DNA of 64,000 bases, taken from an uncultured Eubacteriales bacterium. Its GTDB lineage: Bacteria > Bacillota > Clostridia > Lachnospirales > Lachnospiraceae. The stretch covers positions 248,001-312,000 of the forward strand of contig ONPU01000001.1 of NCBI GenBank assembly GCA_900319795.1, written 5' to 3'. Made by a program: the position numbers and the translations under genes. Position 1 is the stretch's first letter, and every line of letters begins with the position of its first letter. Of the stretch, positions 18,736-27,255 are shown piece by piece. The notes beneath the pieces were generated by a model. That model had not been told where the DNA came from and made no database searches. It saw only the letters and a list, made by a program, of their open reading frames with translations.

Positions 18736-20121
18736 TCATTCCGAGCACGCGGCTTTGATCATGAGCGCGCTTTCCACGCGCTTCCGCTCCAGTTCACAGC
18801 CGATTTCATAGACACCCGCCGTGGATCCGGTGAACTGCCATGCGTTCGCCGTGCAGCCTCCGCTGCAGTAAAAACGGGCGAAGCAGCTTCTGCACTCCTT
18901 CTTGGAATAGACGTTCACGCATTTGAACGAATTGACAAGATCCGTCCTCTTAATGCCTTCGTCCGTATTTCCCATAAGGAATTCTTCGATGCCGACGAAC
19001 TGATGGCAGGGATAAAAGTCGCCCCAGGGCGTAACCGCCAGATATTCCGTACCGCTTCCGCAGCCGGAAAGCCGTTTATAGACGCAAGGGCCACCCGTTA
19101 AATCTATCATAAAATGAAAGAAATTAAAACCTTTTCCTTCTTTTTCTCTTTTGATCATTTCACGGGCAAGAATATCGTACTGTTCCTTTAAAACGGGAAT
19201 ATCCTCAAGCCTCAGCGAGTAGGGAGCCTCCGGAGGAGCTACTACCGGTTCCATTGAAATCTGGTCAAATCCCAGATCCGCCAGATGAATGACGTCCGCC
19301 GCGAAATCGGTATTCCATCTCGTATAGGTCCCGCGGACATAGTACTTCAGACCTTTTTCCCTTCTTTGGGCCGCGAAACGCAGGAACTTGTCGATAATCA
19401 CATCATAGCTGCCCTGCCCGCCGCGGAACGGCCTCATTCGGTCATGGACCTCTTTTCTGCCGTCGATTGAAAGGACGACGTTATCCATTTCCCTGTTGCA
19501 GAACTCCATGATCTCGTCATTGAGGAGGACGCCGTTCGTCGTGATCGTGAAACGGAATTCTTTGGGATACTGCTTCTCGAGTTCCCTTCCGTAAGCCACA
19601 AGGCGTTTCACGGTCTCAAAATTCATAAGCGGTTCGCCGCCGAAGAAGTCCACCTCCAGATGGCGTCTTGCTCCGGAATTGGCCACAAGGAAGTCCAGTG
19701 CCTTTTTACCGGTCTCATAGTCCATGAGGGCCCGTCTGCCGTGATATTCTCCTTCTTCGGCAAAACAGTAGCGGCAGGCAAGATTGCAGTCATGGGCGAT
19801 ATGGAGGCAGAGTGCCTTTACAACCGTCGGTCTCTTCAAAAAAGCGTCAATAGAGGGTTCATACTCCTCGCTCGTAAAAAGCATTCCCTCACGGATCAGT
19901 TCGTTCACTTCCGAAAGGCTTTCTTCTATGGCCTCTGAATCCGAACCGTCCTTCGCTCCGAAAACAGTTCCCAGATATTGCCTGGCTTCGTCCTCATTTT
20001 TACCGGAGTCCAGTGCTTTAATTGTCTCATACATCAGATCGTCCACGACATGTACCGATCCGCTCGGAACGTCGAGGACAATGTTGTATCCGTTATTCTG
20101 ATATGCGTGAATCTGTTTCAT
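18736..20121 (-). CDS. scfB: SCIFF peptide radical SAM maturase
   Basis: Radical SAM/SPASM enzyme that installs thioether (Cys sulfur to carbon) cross-links in the SCIFF precursor. 461 residues. N-terminal peptide-binding segment (MKQIHAYQNNGYNIVLDVPSG), radical SAM motif CNLACRYCFAEEG (CxxxCxxC), and C-terminal auxiliary-cluster cysteines in GPCVYKRLSGCGSGTEYLAVTPWGDFYPCHQ and CVNVYSKKECRSCFARFYCSGGC. The precursor peptide is encoded 89 bp upstream on the same strand. The identification rests on both the enzyme motifs and the adjacent six-cysteine peptide. The mature product's role is not established. Confidence 0.95.
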   Translation of the reverse strand: MKQIHAYQNNGYNIVLDVPSGSVHVVDDLMYETIKALDSGKNEDEARQYLGTVFGAKDGSDSEAIEESLSEVNELIREGMLFTSEEYEPSIDAFLKRPTVVKALCLHIAHDCNLACRYCFAEEGEYHGRRALMDYETGKKALDFLVANSGARRHLEVDFFGGEPLMNFETVKRLVAYGRELEKQYPKEFRFTITTNGVLLNDEIMEFCNREMDNVVLSIDGRKEVHDRMRPFRGGQGSYDVIIDKFLRFAAQRREKGLKYYVRGTYTRWNTDFAADVIHLADLGFDQISMEPVVAPPEAPYSLRLEDIPVLKEQYDILAREMIKREKEGKGFNFFHFMIDLTGGPCVYKRLSGCGSGTEYLAVTPWGDFYPCHQFVGIEEFLMGNTDEGIKRTDLVNSFKCVNVYSKKECRSCFARFYCSGGCTANAWQFTGSTAGVYEIGCELERKRVESALMIKAACSE

Positions 20122-20210
20122 TTACGCTCCCTGTATCAATAAAGCAAAATTGAGCAGCGGCTCTTCCACCGCTGCCTTCTTGAATATTCTATTCAATTAC
20201 CCGGCCTTCA

Positions 20211-20351
20211 TTACTTTTTTTCGCAGCTCTGATTGCCAACCGTGCAGCTGGTCTTGCATGCGGACTGGCAGGATGTCTGGCATTCACCGCAGCCGCCCTT
20301 CTTTACGGTATTCTGCAGATTTTTGGTATTCAGCGTTTTCACATGCTTCAT
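20211..20351 (-). CDS. scfA: SCIFF ribosomal natural-product precursor peptide
   Basis: 46-residue precursor starting MKHVKTLNTKNLQNTVKKGG and carrying six cysteines at 21, 24, 28, 32, 36 and 43, matching the name six cysteines in forty-five residues. The Cys-rich half has the form CGECQTSCQSACKTSC followed by a last Cys near the C-terminus. GGAG lies 9 bases before the ATG. The maturase scfB follows on the same strand. The family belongs to the ranthipeptide RiPPs of Clostridia. It is too short for most gene-calling thresholds but well supported by context. Confidence 0.95.
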   Translation of the reverse strand: MKHVKTLNTKNLQNTVKKGGCGECQTSCQSACKTSCTVGNQSCEKK

Positions 20352-20395
20352 GATTGTAGTCTCCTTCATATGAAATCATAAAATCACTATGCGGC

Positions 20396-20401
20396 ATTAT
20401 A
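20396..20401 (-). promoter_or_regulatory. scfA promoter (extended -10)
   Basis: Minus strand TGATATAAT, a perfect -10 with TGn extension, 45 bp before the scfA ATG. The -35 region is weak. Confidence 0.5.
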
Positions 20402-20437
20402 TCACAAAGGGTATCCAAGTGCGAGTACTTTTTAGAA

Positions 20438-21949
20438 TCATTGACCTTCTTTCTTTCTTCCGAATCCGAGGGCTGCCCATATACCTGCCGCGAACGACAT
20501 CACGGAAGCAGCCGTGTAAGGAAGAATCGGGCTCGCATCCGCCGTGGACGGACTCTTTCCTTTGATATTGCCGCCGGAAGAATAATCCGTATCCTCTTCT
20601 TCAGAATCAGATTCTGCGTCCTCGGCTTCCTCCTCTTCATCGGTCACTTCCTCTTCCTCTGTCTCATCTTCGGCAGATTCTTCATCCGTGTCCGCCTCGT
20701 CTCCGGCCTCTTCTTCGTCCCCGGTTTCATCACCGACCTGCTTTGTATAAGCTTCTTCTGAAGATGAAGGACGATCACTTTCCTCTTCGGCATCCGTTTC
20801 AGTCTTGGAAGTTGTTTTTCCCGAAGATGAGGATCCCGATGACGGGGTATAGACTTTGGAAGTATCTCCGACCAGTTCAAAGGCTCCCGAAGTCGCATAG
20901 GAAGCATCGTTCGAACCTGCTTCCAGATCCGGTTCCTCCTCCGTTTCCGTTACTTCCGTTTCGTCTGTGATCAGATCTTCGACAAGTTTCGCGTCTGATG
21001 AAGCTCCTACAAGTAAAACGACACCGCTGGTCTTAAGTTCACCTTCAAACACAGCTTCGTCTTCCGCCGCTTCTGCAGGTTCTTCAGAGACTTCCGCAGG
21101 CTCTTCAGCTGATTCTTCAGGCGCTTCAGTTGCTTCCGCGGGTTCTTCAGCTGCTTCCGCAGACTCTTCAACCACTTCAGCAGGTGCTTCTGCTTCTTCT
21201 GCAGGCTCTTCTGTTACTTCTGCTTCTTCCGCAGGCTCTTCAACCACTTCAGCAGGTGCTTCTGCTTCTACTGGAGGAACTTCTGCTGCTTCTGCAGGAG
21301 TTTCTTCTGCTTCCGCAGGCTCTTCTTCCGCTTCTGCAGTCTCTTCTGCTGCTTCTACATTCTCTTCTTCTTTTTCTGCAGGCTCTTCCGCTGTATCAGC
21401 AGCGGCTTCCTCTGCGTTCTTCTCAGATTCTGTGATTTCCGCTGCGGATTCAGCCTGTGCGGCAGCTGAATCTTCCTTTTCGATGACCCCTTCGTATTCT
21501 TTCAGAACGGATTCCTCAGGATGTTCCGGATCGTACAGGAGCTGTCCGTCGTGATCGTAGATCTTCGAATTCGGAAGCTTCCCTTCATTATAATAAACCG
21601 CGTAATCACCCAGGCTCAGAAGCCATGCTTCATACTGGCTGACTGCGTCGTTTGAAGCACCGTCCTTGTATTCCTCAGCCGCATCCCCGCTCTGTTCTTC
21701 CTCAATGAAAGAAAACAGATCTTCCTGCGCTGCGTCAGAGTATCCCGAACCGAAATCCGCAGCCTCTTCCGTGTATCCGGAATAGTCTTCATAGGATTCG
21801 GCATATTCATCCGAAAACGCGGATGCGTCTTCGGTTATGGGATTCCCGTTTTCATCCACAAAAAAGTCCGCTCTGGCCTCATGTGAAGCCGTCCCGCTTA
21901 TTACAAGTCCCGCAGCCATGAGGGCTGCCATCGCTCTTTTATTGAACAT
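20438..21949 (-). CDS. Secreted acidic Pro/Ala/Glu-repeat protein with sortase-like C-terminal anchor
   Basis: 503-residue predicted surface protein of unknown function. Signal peptide MFNKRAMAALMAAGLVISG with likely AXA cleavage (EARA/DF). Then an acidic, Tyr-rich segment, a Glu/Ala/Pro/Val low-complexity stalk (about 160-305) built from degenerate EEPAEA and EAPAEVVEE units, two similar short motifs (TSGVVLLVGASSDAK and TSGAFELVGDTSKVY), a Ser/Thr then Glu/Asp-rich linker, and a C-terminal SPSTAD, hydrophobic helix and GRKKEGQ tail. SPSTAD resembles SPxTGD sortase motifs but has Ala where Gly is usual. The ATG at 21949 is chosen over an in-frame GTG at 21961 because TGGGG precedes it. Net charge is strongly negative. 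Confidence 0.8.
   Translation of the reverse strand: MFNKRAMAALMAAGLVISGTASHEARADFFVDENGNPITEDASAFSDEYAESYEDYSGYTEEAADFGSGYSDAAQEDLFSFIEEEQSGDAAEEYKDGASNDAVSQYEAWLLSLGDYAVYYNEGKLPNSKIYDHDGQLLYDPEHPEESVLKEYEGVIEKEDSAAAQAESAAEITESEKNAEEAAADTAEEPAEKEEENVEAAEETAEAEEEPAEAEETPAEAAEVPPVEAEAPAEVVEEPAEEAEVTEEPAEEAEAPAEVVEESAEAAEEPAEATEAPEESAEEPAEVSEEPAEAAEDEAVFEGELKTSGVVLLVGASSDAKLVEDLITDETEVTETEEEPDLEAGSNDASYATSGAFELVGDTSKVYTPSSGSSSSGKTTSKTETDAEEESDRPSSSEEAYTKQVGDETGDEEEAGDEADTDEESAEDETEEEEVTDEEEEAEDAESDSEEEDTDYSSGGNIKGKSPSTADASPILPYTAASVMSFAAGIWAALGFGRKKEGQ
21054..21480 (-). repeat. Degenerate tandem repeats encoding the Glu/Ala/Pro stalk
   Basis: Tandem units of about 18-36 bp within the surface-protein gene encode EEPAEA, EAPAEVVEEPAEEAEV and similar blocks. 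The near-identical stretch EAEAPAEVVEE occurs twice. Length variation by slippage between strains would be expected. Confidence 0.75.
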
Positions 21950-22036
21950 TATACACCCCACAAGATCATGTGTATTTTTTATCTGTGTGCCATTTTACCA
22001 TACCATTTGTTGAAATAAAAGGATTAAGTGCAATAT

Positions 22037-22065
22037 TTGCATTTTGGGAAAGGATCATGTATGAT
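22037..22065 (+). promoter_or_regulatory. mutY promoter
   Basis: -35 TTGCAT (22037-22042), 17-bp spacer, -10 TATGAT (22060-22065), about 40 bp before the mutY GTG. Confidence 0.55.
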
Positions 22066-22107
22066 TCTTTTGATAGTTTATTTTCAATAGGATGAAGGAG
22101 CGGACAC

Positions 22108-23199
22108 GTGTTCCTGAAGGAGCGTCACAATCAGATCAATTCACTGTTAACGTGGTATAACGAACATAAAAGGGACCTGCCGTGGCGCCATACTTCCGAT
22201 CCTTACAGAATATGGATTTCGGAGATCATGCTCCAGCAGACGAGAGCGGAAGCTGTCAGGGAATACTATATCCGATTTCTCGATGCGGTGCCCGATATCT
22301 TCGCCCTCGCGAAGATCCCGGATGACCGTCTCATGAAACTCTGGGAGGGACTCGGCTATTACAGCCGGGCCAGGAACCTGAAAAAAGCAGCGCAGACGGT
22401 CGTGCAGGATTTCGACGGTGTACTGCCGTCATCTCCCGCGGAACTCCTTCGTCTTCCGGGAATCGGCTCTTATACAGCCGGCGCGATCAGCTCCATCGCG
22501 TTCCGGGTTCCGGTTCCGGCCGTTGACGGCAATGTGTTGAGAGTGGCAGCCCGTCTTAACGCTGACAAAAGGAATATTCTCATTCCCAATGTGAAAAAGG
22601 ATGTTGAAAATGAACTCTTTGAGGTCATGTCCGACCCCCTGTTTCCCAAGGAACAGTCCGGTGACTTCAATCAGGCCCTGATCGAACTGGGTGCTACGTT
22701 ATGCGGTCCTGACCGCGCTCCCGGCTGCGCCGACTGTCCTTTGAGCAGATACTGCCGCGCGCATCTCGAAAACCTGACTTCGGAACTTCCGGTCCGAAAA
22801 AAGGACATCAGGAGAAAAATCGAGAAACTGACGATTCTTCTCATAAGGGACGGGGATGATACGGCCATTCGCCTGAGGGCATCGGAAGGGCTGCTTGGCG
22901 GAATGTATGAATTCCCCAATATGAAAGGCCATGCAAGTGAAGAAGAGGCATTGGCCTTTGTCCGGGAGCGAGGATATGATACACTCCATATCAGGAAGCT
23001 GCGGCAATCCAGGCATCTCTTTTCTCATATTGAATGGAAGATGCAGGGATATGAAATACGCATCGCGGGAAGAAGCGGCGAAGAGCCTCGCCACTTTGAT
23101 GGTTGGATTTTCGCGTCCCCTTCATCCATTTTGGAGGACTACGCTCTTCCATCCGCATTTTCTGCATATGAAGAATATTTAAAGGAGAAATATCTATGA
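22108..23199 (+). CDS. mutY: A/G-specific adenine glycosylase
   Basis: Base-excision repair glycosylase removing adenine mispaired with 8-oxoguanine. 363 residues. Helix-hairpin-helix LLRLPGIGSYTAGAISSIAF with the catalytic Asp expected in VPAVDGNVLRV, a [4Fe-4S] motif CGPDRAPGCADCPLSRYC, and a C-terminal NUDIX-like 8-oxoG recognition domain. It starts with GTG, supported by GAAGGAG 9 bases upstream. It overlaps the following glycosyltransferase start by 4 bp (ATGA), so the two genes are translationally coupled despite unrelated roles. Confidence 0.95.
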   Translation: MFLKERHNQINSLLTWYNEHKRDLPWRHTSDPYRIWISEIMLQQTRAEAVREYYIRFLDAVPDIFALAKIPDDRLMKLWEGLGYYSRARNLKKAAQTVVQDFDGVLPSSPAELLRLPGIGSYTAGAISSIAFRVPVPAVDGNVLRVAARLNADKRNILIPNVKKDVENELFEVMSDPLFPKEQSGDFNQALIELGATLCGPDRAPGCADCPLSRYCRAHLENLTSELPVRKKDIRRKIEKLTILLIRDGDDTAIRLRASEGLLGGMYEFPNMKGHASEEEALAFVRERGYDTLHIRKLRQSRHLFSHIEWKMQGYEIRIAGRSGEEPRHFDGWIFASPSSILEDYALPSAFSAYEEYLKEKYL

Positions 23200-24215
23200 A
23201 AGTTCTGACTGTAGTAATACCCTGCTACAACTCCGAAGCTTATATGTCCAAAGCGATCGATCACGCGCTTGTGGGCGGTGAAGATGTGGAAGTCATCGTC
23301 GTGGATGACGGATCCACGGACAGCACTCTGAAGATCGCCGAGGACTATGCGCGCCGTTTTCCTGACATTGTACGGGCCATCCATCAGGAAAACAAAGGCC
23401 ACGGCGGAGCCGTCATGACCGGTCTTCAAAATGCCCAGGGCCTCTATTTCAAAGTATGTGACAGCGATGATTATCTGGATTACGACTCTTTTATGGAGGT
23501 TCTGAAGGTCCTTCGCGAGGTCATCAAAGGGCCCCGGATTCTGGACGCTCTGATCACGAATTACGTCTACGATAAGCAGGGATCCAGACACAAGCGTATG
23601 ATCCACTACGAGAGTTCCTTCCCGCAGGACAGAATCTTCACATGGGATGAGATGATCCGGAAACTCAATTCCCACAGCTACGTTCTGATGCACAGCATCA
23701 CCTACAGAACTTCTCTGCTTCGGGAATGCAATTTTACGCTGCCCGAGCATACGTTCTACGTGGACAATCTGGTTGCGTTTACGCCGATGATCTACGTGAA
23801 GACGCTCTATTATCTGAACGTCCCTCTTTACTGGTATTTCATAGGACGTGAAGACCAGTCCGTCAACGAAAAGGTCATGATGGGAAGAATCGACCAGCAG
23901 CTGTTCGTGACCAAAACCATGATTGACAGCTATAAACCTTCCATGGTCAAGAAAAAGAACCATCTGGAATTCCTCGTTCATTACCTCTCGATCATGATGG
24001 TGGTTTCTACGGTTCTCCTGCTGAAGATCAATACGCCCGAAGCCCTGAAAAAGAAAAAAGATCTCTGGAACTATCTGAAGAAAAAGGACTTCCGGCTGTA
24101 TCTGACCATCCGCCACTCGTTCCTCGGCAGACTGATCAACATGCCCGGCAAGGCCGGTCGTGACGCTACGGTCCGCAGCTACAAGATCGTCCAGAAATTC
24201 GTCGGCTTCAACTGA
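23196..24215 (+). CDS. Glycosyltransferase family 2 protein
   Basis: 339-residue GT-A fold glycosyltransferase, probably making a cell-surface polysaccharide or lipid-linked glycan. N-terminal VVIPCYNSEAYMSKAID, VIVVDDGSTD, HQENKGHGGAV and the metal-binding CDSDDYLD are standard GT2 motifs. The C-terminal third is basic and Lys-rich (ALKKKKDLWNYLKKKD) without a clear membrane helix. Donor and acceptor cannot be read. It overlaps mutY by 4 bp and is followed by a strong terminator. Confidence 0.88.
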   Translation: MKVLTVVIPCYNSEAYMSKAIDHALVGGEDVEVIVVDDGSTDSTLKIAEDYARRFPDIVRAIHQENKGHGGAVMTGLQNAQGLYFKVCDSDDYLDYDSFMEVLKVLREVIKGPRILDALITNYVYDKQGSRHKRMIHYESSFPQDRIFTWDEMIRKLNSHSYVLMHSITYRTSLLRECNFTLPEHTFYVDNLVAFTPMIYVKTLYYLNVPLYWYFIGREDQSVNEKVMMGRIDQQLFVTKTMIDSYKPSMVKKKNHLEFLVHYLSIMMVVSTVLLLKINTPEALKKKKDLWNYLKKKDFRLYLTIRHSFLGRLINMPGKAGRDATVRSYKIVQKFVGFN

Positions 24216-24246
24216 TCGCATATGATTTGAAAATCAGAGGATAAAG

Positions 24247-24288
24247 AAACAGGCATTTTCCGGTATATTCCGGTCAATGCCTGTTTTT
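24247..24288. terminator. Bidirectional terminator between glycosyltransferase and L,D-transpeptidase
   Basis: AAACAGGCATT and AATGCCTGTTT form an 11-bp stem with an 18-bp loop that itself contains CCGG inverted copies. A T-run follows on the plus strand, with T-rich bases on the minus strand. It separates convergent genes. Confidence 0.8.
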
Positions 24289-24328
24289 ATGTCTATGCCT
24301 GTTTTCGTTTATGCTTTTTCCGATACCG

Positions 24329-25759
24329 TCAATGAACGATCACCGGCGTTCCGACTTCCACAAGACCGTAGAGCGATTCGGCCTTCGAGAACGGTAGATT
24401 CACACAGCCGTGCGATCCTCCGCTGATATAGATATCGCCTCCGAAATCGCTGCGCCAGGTGGCGTCGTGCAGTCCGCAGCCTTCATAGAACGGCATCCAG
24501 TAATGTACAAAGGATTCGTAAGACGGCTTTTTGGTAACGGGATCCGGTGCTCCCTTCAGCGTCCTGTCTGTTTCTTTGGTATAGATATCAAAGATTCCCT
24601 TTGGCGTCTCTCTGTCCTCATCCGTACCGGTTCCGCTTACGCAGTCGCTGTCCCATACGCATGCGCCGTTCTGATAGAACCATACATGCTGCGCTTCAAT
24701 ATCCACTTCTACGTAAGTTCCGCCGAAACTGCCATCCCTGTCTGTGGAAACGGAATACAGCGGTTCGCGCTCAGCCGAAGTTCTGCTTAAGATCTGCTGA
24801 TACAGCGCCTTCGCCTCTTCGGCCTGGTCGATAATATGACCGCTGAGCTCTACAGGATAGGACTTGTCGCCCTGCAATGTGGTATGGAAGGTAATGGTAT
24901 CGTAGCTGTAATCGTATTTCTTGGCGAGTTTCGCGATGTATTTCACGCATTTGTCATAGACGACATCGACATTGAAATAATAGTAGTCAGGATCGTCTTC
25001 TTTCACCGACAGCCATTTGTATGTCGTGTCTTTGTCGAGAACCTTCTCGCTTCCGTCGTACAGCTTATAGGTGACCACCACGTCCAGATACGTATTCAGA
25101 TCGTTTACCTGAAGGTTCAAAGCCTCGTCGTCCGCGCGGACTTTCGCGTGAGAATAAACACCGAGGGATGTCACGTCCACTTCCCTTTGTCCCTCTTCAA
25201 CAGCCTTTTTCAGTGCCTCATAGACAGGCTCCGGATCTATGGCATTGCCGTCTGTTTCCGGTATGATCGTCAGCCTGTGGTCCTCACCCATCGCCATATG
25301 CGCGTCGGTGGGCTGGGTCTGGTTTTCCTCCTTCATTTCAGGGAGGTTCATCAGCGCGCTGCGAAGCTTTTCTTCATCGTAAATGTAGTTCTCCCCTACC
25401 GTATACGAAGAGGTTTCTCCGAACTTCGCCCTGATCCAGTCATTTTTATTCTGGGAGCTCAGGATTTCCACGACTTTATTATCCGATTCATAGGCAAACC
25501 CGATGTCCTCCATGGACAGGGTTTCGCGGACATTTCCCTCGAAAATGAGATCAAGGCTGTAATTTTCGACACGGTCGCGAATAACCGCCTCGACTTCCGC
25601 GGCGGTCATATTCCCGACGTTCATATCATTGATAAATGTTCCCTCGATGAATCTGTCTTTATACTGCTCCGCCTGCATATTGAACGCGGAGTATGCCGCT
25701 CCGGCAGCGGCTGCAAGCAGTACAAAAAGGATCAGAAAGATCCGTCCCATGATTTTCAA
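24329..25759 (-). CDS. L,D-transpeptidase with YkuD domain, membrane-anchored (second of two)
   Basis: 476-residue paralogue of the enzyme at 3149-4987, lacking its long basic head. A membrane anchor at about 5-23 is followed by two peptidoglycan-binding type 4 repeats (NDMNVGNMTAAEVEAVI, then TSLGVYSHAKVRADDEALN) and a C-terminal YkuD domain ending at residue 476. The catalytic motif is SGGSHGCVNLPFSKAE with His and Cys intact. The TTG at 25759 is preferred as start because AAAGGGG lies 7 bases upstream; the first ATG (25750) is 16 bases away. It is probably transcribed alone, from an extended -10 promoter at 25872. Confidence 0.88.
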   Translation of the reverse strand: MKIMGRIFLILFVLLAAAAGAAYSAFNMQAEQYKDRFIEGTFINDMNVGNMTAAEVEAVIRDRVENYSLDLIFEGNVRETLSMEDIGFAYESDNKVVEILSSQNKNDWIRAKFGETSSYTVGENYIYDEEKLRSALMNLPEMKEENQTQPTDAHMAMGEDHRLTIIPETDGNAIDPEPVYEALKKAVEEGQREVDVTSLGVYSHAKVRADDEALNLQVNDLNTYLDVVVTYKLYDGSEKVLDKDTTYKWLSVKEDDPDYYYFNVDVVYDKCVKYIAKLAKKYDYSYDTITFHTTLQGDKSYPVELSGHIIDQAEEAKALYQQILSRTSAEREPLYSVSTDRDGSFGGTYVEVDIEAQHVWFYQNGACVWDSDCVSGTGTDEDRETPKGIFDIYTKETDRTLKGAPDPVTKKPSYESFVHYWMPFYEGCGLHDATWRSDFGGDIYISGGSHGCVNLPFSKAESLYGLVEVGTPVIVH

Positions 25760-25871
25760 TGCAATACCCCTTTATGAATCCCCATTAACGGCGTGACTTC
25801 TTTCGCAATTTTGTTAAAATCCGCGCCCCCGCAGTCACTCCGTCAGCATTTCATCTTTAAAACTGAAGCAC

Positions 25872-25877
25872 ATTATA
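25872..25877 (-). promoter_or_regulatory. Promoter of the second L,D-transpeptidase
   Basis: Minus strand TGCTATAAT: TATAAT (25872-25877) with TGn extension, about 110 bp before the TTG start. The -35 region is T-rich but not consensus. Confidence 0.45.
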
Positions 25878-25952
25878 GCACAGAAGTGTGAAAAATAAAC
25901 AAAAAGCTTAGCTCATTTTAAATTTTTATTTCTCTTTAATGAAGATTTGGTC

Positions 25953-25981
25953 TTTCAAAAAATGCTGTTTTCATATATGAT
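25953..25981 (+). promoter_or_regulatory. fba promoter
   Basis: -35 TTTCAA (25953-25958), 17-bp spacer, -10 TATGAT (25976-25981). A TCAGCGG/CCGCTGA hairpin at 25994-26013 would sit close to the 5' end of the transcript, a position that can stabilise mRNA. Confidence 0.45.
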
Positions 25982-26037
25982 AAATTTATAGTTTCAGCGG
26001 GAACGTCCGCTGACGAAATTAAAGGAGGATTTGAAAC

Positions 26038-26901
26038 ATGTTAGTATCAGCAAAGCAGATGATGAAAGATGCAAGAGCCGGCCATTACGCGATCGGTGCT
26101 TTCAACCTCAACAACCTCGAATGGACAAAAGCTGTTCTCCAGGCTGCCCAGGAAAAGAACGCTCCTGTGATCGTACAGGTATCTGAAGGCGCAGGCAAGT
26201 ATATGGATGGCTTCAAGAACGTTGCCGATATCGTCAACAACGTTATTGCATATCAGAACATCACTGTTCCGGTAGCCCTTCACCTTGACCACGGCACATA
26301 TGACGGCTGCAAGGCCTGCATCGATGCCGGTTTCTCTTCCATCATGTTCGACGGCTCTTCTCTTCCGTTCGAAGAGAACGTCGCGAAGACAAAGGAACTC
26401 GTAGCGATCTGCGAAGAAAAGGGCATGTCCATCGAAGCCGAAGTCGGCGCGATCGGCGGTGAAGAAGACGGCGTCGTCGGTATGGGCGAATGCGCGGATC
26501 CGGATGAATGCAAGAAGATCGCTGATCTCGGCATCACCATGCTGGCAGCGGGCATCGGAAATATCCACGGTGTCTATCCGGAAGGATGGCCGGGACTTCG
26601 TTTCGATGTTCTCGAAGCAATCAAATCCAAAGTTGGTGAAATGCCGCTCGTCCTTCACGGCGGATCCGGAATCCCGGATGAGATGGTTCAGCAGGCGATC
26701 AAGCTTGGCATCTCCAAGATCAACGTCAATACAGAATGCCAGATCGCTTTCGCGAAGGCAACCAGAGCTTACATCGAAGCCGGCAAGGACCAGGCAGGCA
26801 AGGGCTTTGACCCGAGAAAACTCCTCGCTCCGGGCAGCGCCGCAATCGTAGATATGGTCAAATACAAGATCGACGTATTCGGCTCTGCGAACAAAGCCTG
26901 A
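26038..26901 (+). CDS. fba: Class II fructose-bisphosphate aldolase
   Basis: Zinc-dependent glycolytic aldolase splitting or forming fructose 1,6-bisphosphate. 287 residues, the size of the short FbaA/GatY-type class II enzymes. Zn-site segments: HLDHGTYDGCKACIDAGFSSIMFDGS, EAEVGAIGGEEDG, GIGNIHGVYP and VLHGGSGIPDEMVQQAI. AAAGGAGG lies 9 bases before the ATG. Codon use is strongly biased (many GGC, AAG, ATC), as expected of a highly expressed gene. A tagatose-bisphosphate aldolase role cannot be excluded by motif alone. Single-gene transcript with its own terminator. Confidence 0.95.
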   Translation: MLVSAKQMMKDARAGHYAIGAFNLNNLEWTKAVLQAAQEKNAPVIVQVSEGAGKYMDGFKNVADIVNNVIAYQNITVPVALHLDHGTYDGCKACIDAGFSSIMFDGSSLPFEENVAKTKELVAICEEKGMSIEAEVGAIGGEEDGVVGMGECADPDECKKIADLGITMLAAGIGNIHGVYPEGWPGLRFDVLEAIKSKVGEMPLVLHGGSGIPDEMVQQAIKLGISKINVNTECQIAFAKATRAYIEAGKDQAGKGFDPRKLLAPGSAAIVDMVKYKIDVFGSANKA

Positions 26902-26916
26902 TCATAAGGTATTATC

Positions 26917-26950
26917 AAAAAGATCCTTCCTTAAGTGAAGGATCTTTTTT
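26917..26950 (+). terminator. fba terminator
   Basis: AAAAAGATCCTTC and GAAGGATCTTTTT form a 13-bp stem with a 7-base loop and T-run. Its end overlaps the last codon of the convergent small gene. Confidence 0.85.
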
Positions 26951-27131
26951 AATACTCGGTAATATATTTACCCAGGTCCCAGCCCTCGTCGGCCGCAACC
27001 GTAATCAGCTCGCTTTCATCCGCGGTAATGAGTTCCGGATGGTCTTTACATTTTACAGGCAGATTCAGGCGGCTGCTCATCTCATAAAACGCAATCAGAT
27101 CATTTCTCAGTTTTTCCGCATCCATTTTCAT
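26949..27131 (-). CDS. Small hypothetical protein
   Basis: 60-residue acidic cytosolic protein (MKMDAEKLRNDLIAFYEMSS at the start), family not recognised. The ATG at 27131 has GGAG about 10 bases upstream and is preferred over an in-frame Met at 27200. There is no signal peptide, membrane helix or cysteine pair. The body looks like a short N-terminal helix followed by a mixed segment ending GWDLGKYITEY. It is convergent with fba and shares its terminator region. Function unknown. Confidence 0.6.
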   Translation of the reverse strand: MKMDAEKLRNDLIAFYEMSSRLNLPVKCKDHPELITADESELITVAADEGWDLGKYITEY

Positions 27132-27255
27132 CCTGTTTATTCTCCTTTGTTTCAATCCTCGTTTTATGATATACTTTTTATACGGGAATACAATATTCAA
27201 AACGACTTAATCCCGGGATTCTCTTTTTACGAAGCAAAGGCAAGGAGGTGGGTAT

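Noticed and set aside
20967-21554. Long plus-strand open frame rich in Ala/Ser opposite the surface-protein repeats
   Set aside because: It mirrors the Glu/Ala/Pro repeat of the minus-strand gene, has no ribosome site, and the minus strand has a signal peptide and anchor.
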